The notes under the pieces: generated by a model
What the model was told of the DNA's origin: nothing
Databases searched by the model: none
Seen by the model: only the letters and a program-made list of their open reading frames with translations
Source of the DNA: Pseudomonas poae
GTDB lineage: Bacteria > Pseudomonadota > Gammaproteobacteria > Pseudomonadales > Pseudomonadaceae
DNA: 64,000 nt
Assembly (NCBI GenBank): GCA_004000515.1
Contig: CP034537.1
Span: 1,984,001 to 2,048,000 of the forward strand
Direction of reading: 5' to 3'
Made by a program: the position numbers and the translations under genes
Shown: one piece after another, positions 1 through 9,335 of the stretch
Numbering within the stretch: position 1 is the stretch's first letter
Layout: every line of letters starts with the position of its first letter

Positions 1-245
1 ATCAGCACTGAGGCACTGTAGCCTGGCGGCAAGGTGATGGCGTCGCTGGTCGCGGCGGCAATGCTGGTGAAACCGAGCATTGGGCTGGCGCTTGCGGCAT
101 TCACGGCCAGGGCACTGCGGCTCAGCAGGTTGCCACCCAGGAACATCGCAGCACCGCATAGGGCGCCGGCGCCGATAAAACGGCGGCGGGTAAGGCCGAC
201 CATCTGTTCAAGGTCGGTGGCTTGGTTTTCTTCTAATAGGCTCAT
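1..245 (-). CDS. phoX: PhoX-type alkaline phosphatase, 5' end only (runs off window)
   Basis: The first 81 residues are present; the gene continues past the left edge. A twin-arginine signal (RRRFIGAGALCG at about residues 20-31, hydrophobic stretch, then an SALA-type cleavage site) points to Tat export of a folded metalloenzyme to the periplasm. The mature start carries the LGF-(x)n-LPPGYSASVL block typical of Pseudomonas PhoX/DUF839 phosphatases, which use calcium and iron and release phosphate from phosphoesters. The start is the ATG at 245, preceded by GGAG-like sequence. The catalytic part is outside the window, so the function rests on the N-terminus only. Confidence 0.75.
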   Translation of the reverse strand, partial: MSLLEENQATDLEQMVGLTRRRFIGAGALCGAAMFLGGNLLSRSALAVNAASASPMLGFTSIAAATSDAITLPPGYSASVL

Positions 246-334
246 TTCAGGCTCCCTGCGGTTTTTGCAGACACCTTAAGGAGCGGACATGACGCAATTG
301 TTGCAGTTTAACGGCGGGGCAGAGCAGGCGTTGG

Positions 335-1099
335 CTACACCGGCGTGCCAAGCAACACATTGCTGGGTGCGAATTGCACCTGAATCGGTTGGCCTTCGCC
401 CGCGTTAAGCGCCTTGAGGGCGGCTGGCTGGGCCAGGGCGCACAAAACCTGGCCACTGGGCAGGGAGATGCGCACTTCGCTGGGGCCGTCGTGGGCGTCG
501 AGAATCGTCTCGATCACACCACTCATGCAATTGTGTCCAGGTGTTGCGGCTTGCCCGATGGCGAGCAGTTCCAGCCAACCGGCCTTGATCAGGGCGACCA
601 CTTCAATGCCCGCTTCCAGTTCCAGGCGATACGTACTGTCGTGGGTGATTTGCGCGTCCAGTGTCAGCCCGCCAGACAGCTGCAGGCGGATCAGGTCGTT
701 GCGGCCATGGCTTTCAATCGTCATGACTTGGCCATGCAACTGGTTGCGCGCGCTGGTGCGCAGCATCAAGCGGCCCAGCAGGTTGAAGTCGCTGGCGGCT
801 TCGTCAGAGCCCAATACTTCGGCTTGCAACACCTGCAGACGCTGGTAAAGGCGCAGCACCCGCTCACCCTCGGCGGTCAGCTTGGCGCCGCCACCGCCCT
901 TGCCGCCAACGCTGCGCTCCACCAGTGGTTTTTGCGCGAGGTTATTCAGTTCATCAATCGCGTCCCAGGCAGCCTTGTAGCTCAGGCCAGCACTTTTGGC
1001 CGCGCGGGTGATGGAGCCCTGCTCGGCAATGTGCCCCAGCAAGGCAATACGCTGGGGACGACGGATGATGTGTTGGCTAAGGGAAGTCGGCAGGGACAT
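335..1099 (-). CDS. modE: ModE-like molybdate-responsive transcriptional regulator
   Basis: 254 residues, the usual ModE size. The N-terminal half (about 15-115) is a LysR-like winged helix with GSITRAAKSAGLSYKAAWD as recognition region and the glycine-rich GGKGGGGAKLT wing typical of ModE. The C-terminal half (about 122-252) holds two molybdate/TOBE-like segments (NQLHGQVMTIESHG and NCMSGVIETILDAHDG patterns). ModE represses molybdate uptake and controls molybdoenzyme genes when it binds molybdate. No modABC transporter is in this window, so the targets lie elsewhere. Intact frame. Confidence 0.85.
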   Translation of the reverse strand: MSLPTSLSQHIIRRPQRIALLGHIAEQGSITRAAKSAGLSYKAAWDAIDELNNLAQKPLVERSVGGKGGGGAKLTAEGERVLRLYQRLQVLQAEVLGSDEAASDFNLLGRLMLRTSARNQLHGQVMTIESHGRNDLIRLQLSGGLTLDAQITHDSTYRLELEAGIEVVALIKAGWLELLAIGQAATPGHNCMSGVIETILDAHDGPSEVRISLPSGQVLCALAQPAALKALNAGEGQPIQVQFAPSNVLLGTPV

Positions 1100-1158
1100 G
1101 GCAATACGCTTCGATGAGATGGCCCGAACGTTGCGGGCAAGGTGGTGCTCGCGTCAAG

Positions 1159-1895
1159 TCAGGCGCCAGGCTTTGGCGTGCGGGCCAGGCAATACACGTC
1201 GACCTGCCGCGCCCCGGCGTTCAGCAACAGGCGCGCCAAGCTGTGGGCGGTGGCCCCGGTAGTGAGCACGTCGTCCACCAAGGCGAAGTGGCGGCCTTGC
1301 ACTTGGGCATCGGGGGCTAATGCAAAGGCGTTGAGCAGGTTGCGTTTGCGGGTCTTGGCATCGAGGGCTTGCTGCGCGACGGTTTCATGAGGACGTAACA
1401 ACATGTCTTCATCGTGGTTGATAGTCAGGTCTTCGCTCAGCCATCTCGCCAGCATCAGGGCCTGGTTATACCCGCGTTCGCGCAGGCGCTTGCGAGCCAT
1501 GGGCACCGGCAGCAGGCAGTCCGGGCGGGTAAGCCCGGTGTTCTCGTAGCGATGTTGCAGGTGCCGGCCCAACTGGCGCGCAAGCATCTGCCCGAACGGC
1601 CAGCGTGCCTGGTGCTTGAAGCGGCTGATCAGGCTGTCGATGGGGAAACTGTAGGTCCAGGGGCGATCACCTGTTTAAACGCGGGTGGCTGTTGCAAACA
1701 TTGGCCGCACACCAGACCGTCCATCGGCAAGGGCAGGGCGCATGCCTCGCACTGTTCCATCAGCCATGGCAACTCGGTTTCGCAGACGTTGCACACACAA
1801 TCGGCGGATTCTGTTGCTTCATCGCACACTAAACATGATTGTACGTTTTTTAGCCAGATGTAAACCGTGTGTTTGTACTCTGGTTGACAGTGCAT
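1159..1895 (-). CDS. comF: ComF family protein (frameshifted in this sequence)
   Basis: The gene reads as two pieces joined by a one-base loss in a C run at about 1660-1663; restored, it is 245 residues. The N-terminus carries cysteine pairs of a zinc finger (CLVC, CNVC, CEAC, CGQC at about residues 21-68). The C-terminus has a phosphoribosyltransferase signature, VDDVLTTGATAHS. ComF proteins support DNA uptake and transformation in naturally competent bacteria; in Pseudomonas the role is less clear. The ATG at 1895 gives the expected MHCQP start. It faces bioB, and its first codons overlap the BirA operator. Confidence 0.85.
1858..1890. promoter_or_regulatory. BirA (biotin repressor) operator
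   Basis: Half-sites ATGTAAACC (1858-1866) and GGTTGACAG (1882-1890) are separated by exactly 15 bases. This matches the BirA operator pattern TTGTAAACC-N14/15-GGTTTACAA at 15 of 18 positions. The right half contains TTGACA, which is the likely -35 box of bioB, so bound BirA-biotinyl-AMP would block transcription. The site also covers codons 2-12 of comF on the other strand. Confidence 0.85.
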
Positions 1896-1912
1896 GAATC
1901 TTCCTTAAATAT
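1884..1912 (+). promoter_or_regulatory. Probable sigma70 promoter of the biotin operon
   Basis: A perfect -35 TTGACA sits at 1884-1889. The AT-rich stretch TTAAATAT at 1905-1912 supplies a -10 with 15-17 bases of spacing, depending on the register. It lies about 80 bases before the bioB ATG and is embedded in the BirA operator. Confidence 0.55.
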
Positions 1913-1987
1913 GCCGAGCATCCGTGTCGTGACTGTGGGTATTGCCCTTCCCGCAGCGTTTGCCAAAGCATAATCAAGGAATCGCCC

Positions 1988-3043
1988 ATGAGCGCCAGCA
2001 CCACCGCCACTCTGCGTCACGATTGGTCCCTCGCCGAAGTCAAAGCGCTGTTCGTGCAGCCGTTCAACGACCTGTTGTTCCAGGCGCAGACCGTGCACCG
2101 GGCGCATTTCGACGCCAACCGTGTCCAGGTGTCGACGTTGCTGTCGATCAAAACCGGCGCCTGCCCAGAAGATTGCAAATATTGTCCGCAGTCGGGCCAC
2201 TACAACACTGGCCTGGAAAGAGAAAAGCTGATGGAGGTGCAGAAGGTCCTCGAAGAGGCCGCTCGCGCCAAGGCCATCGGTTCTACTCGTTTCTGCATGG
2301 GCGCCGCCTGGAAACACCCCTCGGCCAAAGACATGCCCTACGTATTGCAGATGGTCAAGGCGTGAAGGCCATGGGCCTGGAAACCTGCATGACCTTGGGC
2401 CGCCTCGACCAGGACCAGACCGAAGCGCTGGCCCAGGCTGGCCTGGACTACTACAACCACAACCTTGATACGTCGCCTGAGTTCTACGGTTCGATCATCA
2501 CCACCCGCACCTACAGCGAGCGCCTGCAAACCTTGGCCTATGTGCGCGACTCTGGGATGAAGATCTGCTCCGGCGGCATCCTCGGCATGGGCGAGTCCCT
2601 TGATGACCGTGCCAACCTGCTGATCCAACTGGCCAATTTGCCAGAGCATCCGGAGTCCGTGCCGATCAACATGCTGGTGAAAGTGGCTGGCACGCCGCTG
2701 GAGAATGCCGAGGACATCGACCCGTTCGATTTCATCCGTATGTTGGCCGTGGCGCGCATCTTGATGCCGCAGTCCCACGTGCGTTTGTCGGCTGGTCGTG
2801 AAGCGATGAACGAGCAGATGCAGGCCTTGGCGTTCTTCGCCGGTGCCAACTCGATTTTCTACGGCGACAAACTGCTGACCACCGCCAACCCGCAGGCTGA
2901 CAAGGACATGCAGCTGTTCTCGCGCCTGGGCATTCTGCCGGAGGCTCGTGAAGAAGCACGCCGATGAAGTGCATCAGGCGGCGATCGAGCAGGCGCTGGT
3001 GGAGCAGAAGAGCAGCGAGCAGTTCTATAACGCCGTTGTGTGA
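1988..3043 (+). CDS. bioB: Biotin synthase BioB (two frame breaks)
   Basis: Radical-SAM enzyme that inserts sulfur into dethiobiotin, the last step of biotin synthesis. The CxxxCxxC cluster motif is seen in [14 protein letters not shown] (about residues 56-69). One G is missing at about 2360 (AAGG for AAGGG) and one A is extra at about 2953. The two cancel, so the true length is 351 residues, ending in FYNAVV. The reading frame in between matches BioB throughout ([18 protein letters not shown]). First gene of bioBFHCD, under the BirA operator. Confidence 0.93.
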
Positions 3044-3060
3044 TTGAAATGCGATCTAAC

Positions 3061-3148
3061 TGTGGGAGCTGGCTTGCCTGCGATGACGGCGGCACATTCA
3101 ACATAAATGTGTCTGACAGACCGCTATCGCAGGCAAGCCAGCTCCCAC
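3061..3148. repeat. REP doublet (REPIN-like inverted repeat)
   Basis: The arms TGTGGGAGCTGGCTTGCCTG and its complement (3126-3148) flank about 40 bases of variable spacer and can fold as one long hairpin. It lies between bioB and bioF inside the operon. The same unit recurs at 7003, 55685 and 61932. Confidence 0.9.
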
Positions 3149-3183
3149 CTTGGATCGAGTTCACCTGATTTGCCGAGGCCTGC

Positions 3184-4364
3184 ATGTCTTTCGATCTCGC
3201 CGCGCGCCTCGCTGCCCGCCGTGCCGAACACCTTTATCGCCAACGCCCTCTACTGGAAAGCCCTCAAGGCCCAGAAGTGGTGGTGGACGGACAACCGTTG
3301 TTGGCGTTCTGCAACAACGATTACCTGGGCCTGGCCAATCACCCGCAAGTGATCGAAGCGTGGCGCGCCGGCGCCGCCCGTTGGGGGGTAGGCGGCGGCG
3401 CTTCACACTGGTGGTCGGGCATGCCACGCCGCACCATGAGTTGGAAGAAGCCTTGGCCGACCTGACTGGCCGTCCACGCGCGCTGTTGTTCACCACCGGC
3501 TACATGGCCAACCTCGGGGCGGTCACCGCACTGGTGGGGCAGGGCGATACGGTGCTGGAAGACCGCCTCAACCATGCATCATTGCTGGATGCCGGCTTGC
3601 TCTCCGGCGCGCGTTTCAATCGCTACCTGCATAACGATGCCGGCAGCCTGGCCAAGCGCCTGGAGAAGGCCACCGGTAACACGCTGGTAGTTACCGACGG
3701 CGTGTTCAGCATGGACGGCGACTTGGCCGACCTGCCAGCGCTTGCCCGTGAAGCACGCGCCAAAGGTGCCTGGCTGATGGTGGATGACGCTCACGGCTTT
3801 GGTCCGTTGGGCGACAACGGTGGCGGGATCGTCGAGCATTTCGGCTTGAGCCAGGTAGATGTGCCGGTGTTGGTCGGCACCCTTGGTAAAGCTTTCGGCA
3901 CTGCTGGAGCGTTTGTGGCGGGTAGCGAGGAGCTGATCGAAAGCCTGATCCAGTTCGCCCGGCCGTATATCTACACCACCAGCCAGCCGCCGGCACTGGC
4001 CTGCGCCACGTTGAAAAGCCTTGAGCTTTTGCGCACGGAGCATTGGCGTCGCGAGCACCTCAACGGCCTGATCCGTCAGTTCCGCCATGGCGCCGAGCAA
4101 CTGGGCCTGGACTTGATGGACAGTTTCACGCCGATCCAACCGATCCTGATCGGCGACAGCGCCAAGGCGGTGCGTTTATCGCACATGCTGCGCGAGCGCG
4201 GCCTGATGGTGACCGCGATCCGCCCGCCGACCGTACCGGCCGGCAGCGCCCGTTTGCGCGTGACATTGACCGCGGCTCACACCGAGGCGCAGGTGCAGCT
4301 ATTGTTAAATGTATTGGAAGAGTGTTTCCGCTTGTTAGGCGCCACGGAGCCCAACCATGCGTGA
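3184..4364 (+). CDS. bioF: 8-amino-7-oxononanoate synthase BioF (frameshifted)
   Basis: PLP enzyme that condenses pimeloyl-ACP/CoA with alanine to 8-amino-7-oxononanoate. A one-base loss in a CC at about 3408 breaks the frame; restored length is 393 residues, normal for BioF. Visible landmarks are [13 protein letters not shown] near residue 45, [17 protein letters not shown] (the PLP-ring aspartate and histidine), and [13 protein letters not shown] with the Schiff-base lysine. It starts 35 bases after the REP doublet and overlaps bioH by 8 bases. Confidence 0.93.
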
Positions 4365-5088
4365 TCGACTGATATTGCTGCCCGGCTGGGGCCTTGGCGT
4401 ATCGCCGATGGAGCCTCTAGCTGCCGCATTGCAGGGCCTGGATGAGCACTTGCGCGTGCAGATCGAGCCGTTGCCGGAGGTGAACTCCAGTGACCTGGAT
4501 GAATGGCTGGACGAACTCGACGCCACACTGCCGGATAACGCCTGGCTGGGCGGCTGGTCCCTGGGTGGCATGCTTGCGTCCGAGCTGGCGGCCCGGCGCG
4601 GCGAGCGCTGCTGCGGCCTGCTGACCTTGGCCAGCAACCCGTGTTTTGTCGCCCATGACGGCTGGCCGAGCGCGATGCCTGCGCAGACCTTCGATGCGTT
4701 CCTTGCCGGTTGCCATGCCGACTCCCAGGTCACCCTCAAACGTTTCGGGCTGTTGTGTGCCAAGGGCGCCGAGGACCCGCGTGGGCTGGCGCGCTTGTTG
4801 GTCAGTGGTGCGCCAAATGCGTCGTCCAGCGTGTTGATGACCGGTCTTGAGTTGCTTGCACAACTGGACACCCGCGAAGCCTTGCTGGCCTATCGCGGCC
4901 CGCAATTGCATCTGTTTGCTGGCATGGACGAACTGGTGCCCGCCGAAGCCGCAGGCCACCTGCTGACACTGCTGCCCGATGTCGAAATCGGCCTGATTGA
5001 ACAGGCCGGCCACGCTTTTCTTCTGGAAGACCCCCACGGTGTAGCGGGGGCTATCCAGGCTTTTTTGCATGAGTGCGTTGATGACTGA
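4357..5088 (+). CDS. bioH: Pimeloyl-ACP methyl ester esterase BioH
   Basis: Alpha/beta hydrolase of 243 residues. It removes the methyl group from pimeloyl-ACP methyl ester so that BioF can use it. The nucleophile elbow is GGWSLGGM (Ser at about residue 66), and a late [10 protein letters not shown] supplies the catalytic histidine. The ATG overlaps the bioF end, and the gene overlaps bioC, so all are one transcript. BioH next to BioC is the usual Pseudomonas arrangement. Intact. Confidence 0.92.
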   Translation: MRDRLILLPGWGLGVSPMEPLAAALQGLDEHLRVQIEPLPEVNSSDLDEWLDELDATLPDNAWLGGWSLGGMLASELAARRGERCCGLLTLASNPCFVAHDGWPSAMPAQTFDAFLAGCHADSQVTLKRFGLLCAKGAEDPRGLARLLVSGAPNASSSVLMTGLELLAQLDTREALLAYRGPQLHLFAGMDELVPAEAAGHLLTLLPDVEIGLIEQAGHAFLLEDPHGVAGAIQAFLHECVDD

Positions 5089-5893
5089 TCTCTCCCACCC
5101 TCCACTGCCTGGCAGCCTGCCGGACAAGCGCCAAGTGGCGGCATCGTTTTCCCGCGCGGCCGCCAGCTATGACAGCGTCGCCGAGTTGCAACGGGCAGTG
5201 GGCAGCGAATTGTTGGCTCGCTTGCCGGCTGACATTACGCCGCAACGCTGGTTGGATGTGGGGTGTGGCACGGGCTACTTCAGTCGTGTGTTGGCCGAGC
5301 GTTTGCCCGCTAGCCAAGGCATCGCGCTGGATATCGCCGAAGGCATGCTCAATCACGCACGGCCCCTCGGCGGCGCCCATCACTTCATTGCGGGTGACGC
5401 AGAGCGCTTACCGCTTAAAGCTGAAAGCTTGCAGCTGCTCTTCTCCAGCCTGGCAGTGCAGTGGTGCGCCAATTTCGAGGCGGTACTCAGTGAGGCCTAC
5501 CGGGTATTGCAACCCGGCGGCGTGTTGGCGTTCGCCAGCCTGTGCGTGGGTACGCTGGATGAGCTACGCGAAAGCTGGCGTGCAGCGGACGGTTTGGTGC
5601 ATGTGAATCGCTTCCGCACGTTTGAAGCGTATCAACGATTGTGCGCGGCCAGCGGCCTGCGGGTGGCGAGCCTGGAGCGGCGTCCCCATGTATTGCATTA
5701 CCCGGATGTGCGCAGCCTGACCCATGAGTTGAAGGCGTTGGGTGCACACAACCTCAACCCCGGTCGGCCGGGAGGGTTGACGGGGCGCGCGCGGATTGTT
5801 GCACTGGTGGACGCTTACGAGCAGTTCCGTCAGGCCCAGGGCCTGCCCGCCACGTACCAAGTGGTGTACGCCGTACTGGAGAAACCGCTATGA
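5081..5893 (+). CDS. bioC: Malonyl-ACP O-methyltransferase BioC
   Basis: SAM-dependent methyltransferase that disguises malonyl-ACP as a methyl ester to start pimelate synthesis on the fatty-acid machinery. Class I motif I is seen as [11 protein letters not shown] (about residues 61-71), followed by AGDAERLPL and [12 protein letters not shown]. The ATG at 5081 ([11 protein letters not shown]) is preferred to the one at 5069, because it gives the short overlap with bioH usual in this operon. 270 residues. It ends with an ATGA overlap into bioD. Intact. Confidence 0.92.
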   Translation: MTDLSHPPLPGSLPDKRQVAASFSRAAASYDSVAELQRAVGSELLARLPADITPQRWLDVGCGTGYFSRVLAERLPASQGIALDIAEGMLNHARPLGGAHHFIAGDAERLPLKAESLQLLFSSLAVQWCANFEAVLSEAYRVLQPGGVLAFASLCVGTLDELRESWRAADGLVHVNRFRTFEAYQRLCAASGLRVASLERRPHVLHYPDVRSLTHELKALGAHNLNPGRPGGLTGRARIVALVDAYEQFRQAQGLPATYQVVYAVLEKPL

Positions 5894-6570
5894 GCGTCGC
5901 TTATTTCATCACCGGCACCGACACCGATGTGGGCAAGACCACCGTCGCCGCCGGCCTGCTGCACGCCGCACGGCAATCCGGCAAAAGCACGGCGGCCGGC
6001 AAACCGGTTGCTTCCGGCTGCCAGGTAACGCCCAAGGGCCTGCGCAATGCCGACGCGCTGGCGCTGCTGGCCGAATGTTCGTTGCCGTTAAGTTATGCCG
6101 AGGTCAACCCGGTGGCGTTCGAGCCAGCCATTGCCCCGCACCTGGCGGCGCGGGAGGCGGGTGTATCGCTGACGGTGCAGTCGTTGCTCAAGCCCATGCA
6201 GCAGATTCTGGCGAAGGGAGCGGATTTCACCTTGATCGAAGGCGCCGGCGGCTGGCGCGTACCGTTGGCCGATCAGGCCAACCTGTCGGACCTGGCCATG
6301 GCGCTCAAACTGCCGGTGATCCTGGTAGTGGGCGTGCGCCTGGGATGCATCAGCCATGCGTTGCTGACTGCCGAAGCCATTGCGCGAGACGGGCTGCAAC
6401 TGGCGGGTTGGGTGGCCAATATCATCGACCCCAAGACCTCTCGTCTGGAAGAAAACCTCGCCACCCTGGCCGAGCGGCTGCCCGCGCCGTGCCTGGGCCG
6501 AGTGCCGAAACTCAAGCATGCAGGGGCCGAAGCAGTAGCGGAGTACTTGCAGCTGGACTTGCTGGACTGA
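5890..6570 (+). CDS. bioD: Dethiobiotin synthetase BioD
   Basis: ATP-dependent ligase that closes the ureido ring of dethiobiotin from 7,8-diaminopelargonate and CO2. The P-loop [16 protein letters not shown] is at residues 8-23, and the [12 protein letters not shown] segment matches the active site of the family. 226 residues, intact. Last gene of the operon; bioA, the aminotransferase that makes its substrate, is not in the window, as in other pseudomonads. Confidence 0.93.
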   Translation: MSVAYFITGTDTDVGKTTVAAGLLHAARQSGKSTAAGKPVASGCQVTPKGLRNADALALLAECSLPLSYAEVNPVAFEPAIAPHLAAREAGVSLTVQSLLKPMQQILAKGADFTLIEGAGGWRVPLADQANLSDLAMALKLPVILVVGVRLGCISHALLTAEAIARDGLQLAGWVANIIDPKTSRLEENLATLAERLPAPCLGRVPKLKHAGAEAVAEYLQLDLLD

Positions 6571-6690
6571 AGCGGCTTGACTGATTTTGGCTATCGCTAA
6601 GGCATTATGCCATTAGTGTTTTTGACGGGCGTTTTGCCGGATTCTCTGCTTCAATCACTGTTCACGATTCTCTAAAGGCAGGTTTACGCC

Positions 6691-6972
6691 ATGGACATCT
6701 CTGGAAGCAGCGCGTTTTATTCGGGCCTGAGCACCATTCAGACCGGGCAGAACCGTATCGACCAGGCCGCCGGCAAAATCGCCAGCGCCGCGACGACCCA
6801 GCCCTCGGATGCACAGGTTGACCGTCTTCGCGCCAATGACCGTGCCCAACCGTCCAACTCGGCGAGCAATATGGTCGAAATGGCCGAAGGCAAGTTTCAA
6901 GTCGAACTGGGCGCGAAAGTCGCCAAGGCTTCGGATGAAATGCTGGGTACGTTGATCGACACCTACGCTTGA
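6691..6972 (+). CDS. Small conserved protein of unknown function
   Basis: 93 residues with a clear ribosome binding site (AAGGCAGG, 8 bases before ATG). It begins MDISGSSAFYSGLSTIQTGQ and is rich in Ala, Ser and Gln, with predicted amphipathic helices and no signal peptide or cysteine. The N-terminus faintly recalls flagellar rod/hook-type helical starts, but that is not enough for a name. Its place directly after bioD matches the position of the unnamed gene PA0505 in PAO1. It is followed by a REP doublet. Confidence 0.7.
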   Translation: MDISGSSAFYSGLSTIQTGQNRIDQAAGKIASAATTQPSDAQVDRLRANDRAQPSNSASNMVEMAEGKFQVELGAKVAKASDEMLGTLIDTYA

Positions 6973-7002
6973 ATTCCCTCTCTCCAGGTTTGCTGGCTCT
7001 TC

Positions 7003-7089
7003 TGTGGGAGCTGGCTTGCCTGCGATAGCCTCTACTCGTTCTTCCTGATACACCGCGGTGTCTTCATCGCAGGCAAGCCAGCTCCCACA
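7003..7089. repeat. REP doublet (REPIN-like inverted repeat)
   Basis: The arms TGTGGGAGCTGGCTTGCCTG and complement (ending GCTCCCACA at 7089) are separated by a 40-base spacer. It occupies the first part of the 352-base gap between the small gene at 6691 and the acyl-CoA dehydrogenase. The remainder of the gap carries the promoter at 7221. Confidence 0.9.
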
Positions 7090-7220
7090 CGAGTCCCCTC
7101 ACACATTTGTGCTGTGGCGTCCTGCCGAACTTCTAAACTCCTTTTGCTGTGGCAACCCGCCGCAAGCGTTGCCGTGCGCGTGATTGATCCGCGTCATGAC
7201 AAACGGCAGCTGAGCGACGC

Positions 7221-7249
7221 TTGACATCCCCAGGTCGTAAACGTATGTT
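7221..7249 (+). promoter_or_regulatory. Strong sigma70 promoter of the first acyl-CoA dehydrogenase
   Basis: A perfect TTGACA at 7221-7226, a spacer of 17 bases and TATGTT at 7244-7249. It lies about 75 bases upstream of the ATG at 7325. Confidence 0.75.
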
Positions 7250-7250
7250 T

Positions 7251-7264
7251 CAAACACCTGTTTG
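7251..7264. promoter_or_regulatory. PsrA-like operator
   Basis: CAAAC-ACCT-GTTTG is a perfect match to the published PsrA pattern (G/C)AAAC-N2-4-GTTT(G/C) for Pseudomonas. It starts one base after the -10 box and so should cover the transcription start. PsrA is a TetR-type repressor released by long-chain fatty acids. Confidence 0.7.
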
Positions 7265-7324
7265 ACCGCCATAACAAATCCACGCGGTTGTTCATTCCAG
7301 ATACATCAGCAGAGGTTTATCGCT

Positions 7325-9130
7325 ATGCCTGACTACAAGGCCCCCTTGCGTGATATTCGCTTCGTTCGTGACGAACTGCTTGGCTATGAAGCGCACTATC
7401 AGAGCCTGCCGGCTTGCCAGGACGCTACCCCGGACATGGTTGACGCCATTCTCGAAGAAGGCGCCAAGTTCTGTGAGCAAGTGCTGGCCCCGTTGAACCG
7501 CGTGGGTGACATCGAAGGGTGCACCTGGAGTGAGTCAGGCGTTAAGACCCCTACTGGTTTCAAAGAAGCCTACAAACAATTCGTCGAAGGCGGCTGGCCA
7601 AGCCTGGCCCACGACGTGGAGCACGGTGGCCAAGGCCTGCCGGAATCCCTGGGCTTGGCGGTCAGCGAAATGGTTGGCGCCGCCAACTGGTCGTGGGGCA
7701 TGTACCCAGGCCTGTCCCACGGTGCGATGAACACCATCTCCGAGCACGGCACCCCTGAGCAGCAAGAGGCCTACCTGACCAAACTGGTGTCGGGCGAATG
7801 GACCGGCACCATGTGCCTGACCGAGCCACACTGCGGCACCGACCTGGGCATGTTGCGCACCAAGGCCGAGCCTCAGGCGGACGGTTCCTACAAAGTCTCC
7901 GGCACCAAGATCTTCATTTCGGCCGGTGAACACGACATGGCCGATAACATCGTCCACATCGTACTGGCCCGCCTGCCGGACGCACCGGCTGGCACCAAAG
8001 GCATCTCGCTGTTTATCGTGCCGAAGTTCCTGCCAAACGCCGACGGTTCGGTGGGTGAGCGCAACGCGGTGACTTGTGGCTCGCTGGAACACAAGATGGG
8101 TATCCACGGCAACGCCACCTGCGTGATGAACTTCGACGCGGCCACCGGTTTCCTGATCGGCCCGGCGAACAAAGGCCTGAACTGCATGTTCACCTTTATG
8201 AACACCGCTCGCCTGGGTACCGCGCTGCAAGGGTTGTCCCACGCCGAGATCGGCTTCCAAGGCGGCCTGAAATATGCTCGCGATCGCCTGCAAATGCGCT
8301 CCCTGACCGGCCCGAAAGCCCCGGACAAGGCCGCTGACCCGATCATCGTGCACCCTGACGTGCGCCGCATGCTGCTGACCATGAAAGCCTTCGCCGAAGG
8401 CAACCGTGCGATGGTGTACTTCACCGCCAAGCAAGTGGACATCGTCAAGTACGGCACCGACGACGAAGCCAAAAAGCAAGCCGATGGCCTGCTGGCGTTC
8501 ATGACCCCGATCGCCAAGGCGTTCATGACCGAAGTCGGTTTTGAGTCCGCCAACCATGGCGTACAAATCTATGGCGGCCACGGCTTCATCGCCGAGTGGG
8601 GCATGGAGCAGAACGTTCGCGACAGCCGCATTTCGATGCTGTACGAAGGCACCACCGGCATCCAGGCCCTGGATCTGCTGGGCCGTAAAGTGTTGATGAC
8701 CCAAGGCGAAGCGCTGAAGGGCTTCACCAAGATCGTGCACAAGTTCTGCCAGGCCAACGAAGGCAACGACGCCGTCAAAGAGTTCGTTGCACCGCTGGCT
8801 GCGCTGAATAAAGAGTGGGGCGAGTTGACCATGAAGGTCGGCATGGCTGCGATGAAAGACCGCGAAGAAGTCGGTGCCGCTTCGGTGGACTACCTGATGT
8901 ACTCCGGCTACGCGTGCCTGGCTTACTTCTGGGCTGACATGGCCCGCCTGGCTGCCGAAAAACTGGCGGCCGGCACCACTGAAGAAGCGTTCTACACCGC
9001 CAAGCTGCAAACCGCGCGCTTCTACTTCCAGCGCATCCTGCCACGTACCCGTACTCACGTGGCTACCATGCTGTCGGGCGCCAACAACCTGATGGACATG
9101 AAAGAAGAAGACTTCGGCCTGGCTTACTAA
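7325..9130 (+). CDS. FadE-type acyl-CoA dehydrogenase (paralogue 1)
   Basis: 601 residues, the large (about 600 aa) acyl-CoA dehydrogenase class with an extra C-terminal helical domain. FAD enzyme that makes the first double bond in beta-oxidation. Landmarks: FAD/substrate loop [13 protein letters not shown] near residue 160, and catalytic-glutamate region [18 protein letters not shown] near residue 438. Start chosen at [10 protein letters not shown], shared by all three paralogues here; the in-frame upstream codons have no ribosome site. Preceded by a PsrA-like box and followed by a terminator. Position matches PAO1 PA0506, a long-chain FadE. Confidence 0.9.
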   Translation: MPDYKAPLRDIRFVRDELLGYEAHYQSLPACQDATPDMVDAILEEGAKFCEQVLAPLNRVGDIEGCTWSESGVKTPTGFKEAYKQFVEGGWPSLAHDVEHGGQGLPESLGLAVSEMVGAANWSWGMYPGLSHGAMNTISEHGTPEQQEAYLTKLVSGEWTGTMCLTEPHCGTDLGMLRTKAEPQADGSYKVSGTKIFISAGEHDMADNIVHIVLARLPDAPAGTKGISLFIVPKFLPNADGSVGERNAVTCGSLEHKMGIHGNATCVMNFDAATGFLIGPANKGLNCMFTFMNTARLGTALQGLSHAEIGFQGGLKYARDRLQMRSLTGPKAPDKAADPIIVHPDVRRMLLTMKAFAEGNRAMVYFTAKQVDIVKYGTDDEAKKQADGLLAFMTPIAKAFMTEVGFESANHGVQIYGGHGFIAEWGMEQNVRDSRISMLYEGTTGIQALDLLGRKVLMTQGEALKGFTKIVHKFCQANEGNDAVKEFVAPLAALNKEWGELTMKVGMAAMKDREEVGAASVDYLMYSGYACLAYFWADMARLAAEKLAAGTTEEAFYTAKLQTARFYFQRILPRTRTHVATMLSGANNLMDMKEEDFGLAY

Positions 9131-9153
9131 GCCTTACCGGGTTCACTTCCAGA

Positions 9154-9186
9154 GCCGCCGCTTCTAGCCAGAAGCGGCGGCTTTTG
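9154..9186 (+). terminator. Rho-independent terminator after acyl-CoA dehydrogenase 1
   Basis: GCCGCCGCTTCT, loop AGCC, AGAAGCGGCGGC, then TTTTGT: a perfect 12-bp stem 23 bases past the stop codon. Confidence 0.9.
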
Positions 9187-9335
9187 TGCCTGATAAAAAA
9201 CCACAGCGCAGCACTCAGGGATTACCACCGGCTGCCGTTACAGTGGTGGCAATGTGATACATGTGCGACGGGTTGTGCTTAACTGTCGACATCAAGGCAC
9301 AGTGCCATCATTTTTTGCGGGTCGGAGTTTTACCC

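Noticed and set aside
1942..2967. Separate 341-residue gene overlapping bioB
   Set aside because: It is the second half of bioB reached through the one-base loss at 2360; its N-terminal part is out-of-frame noise.
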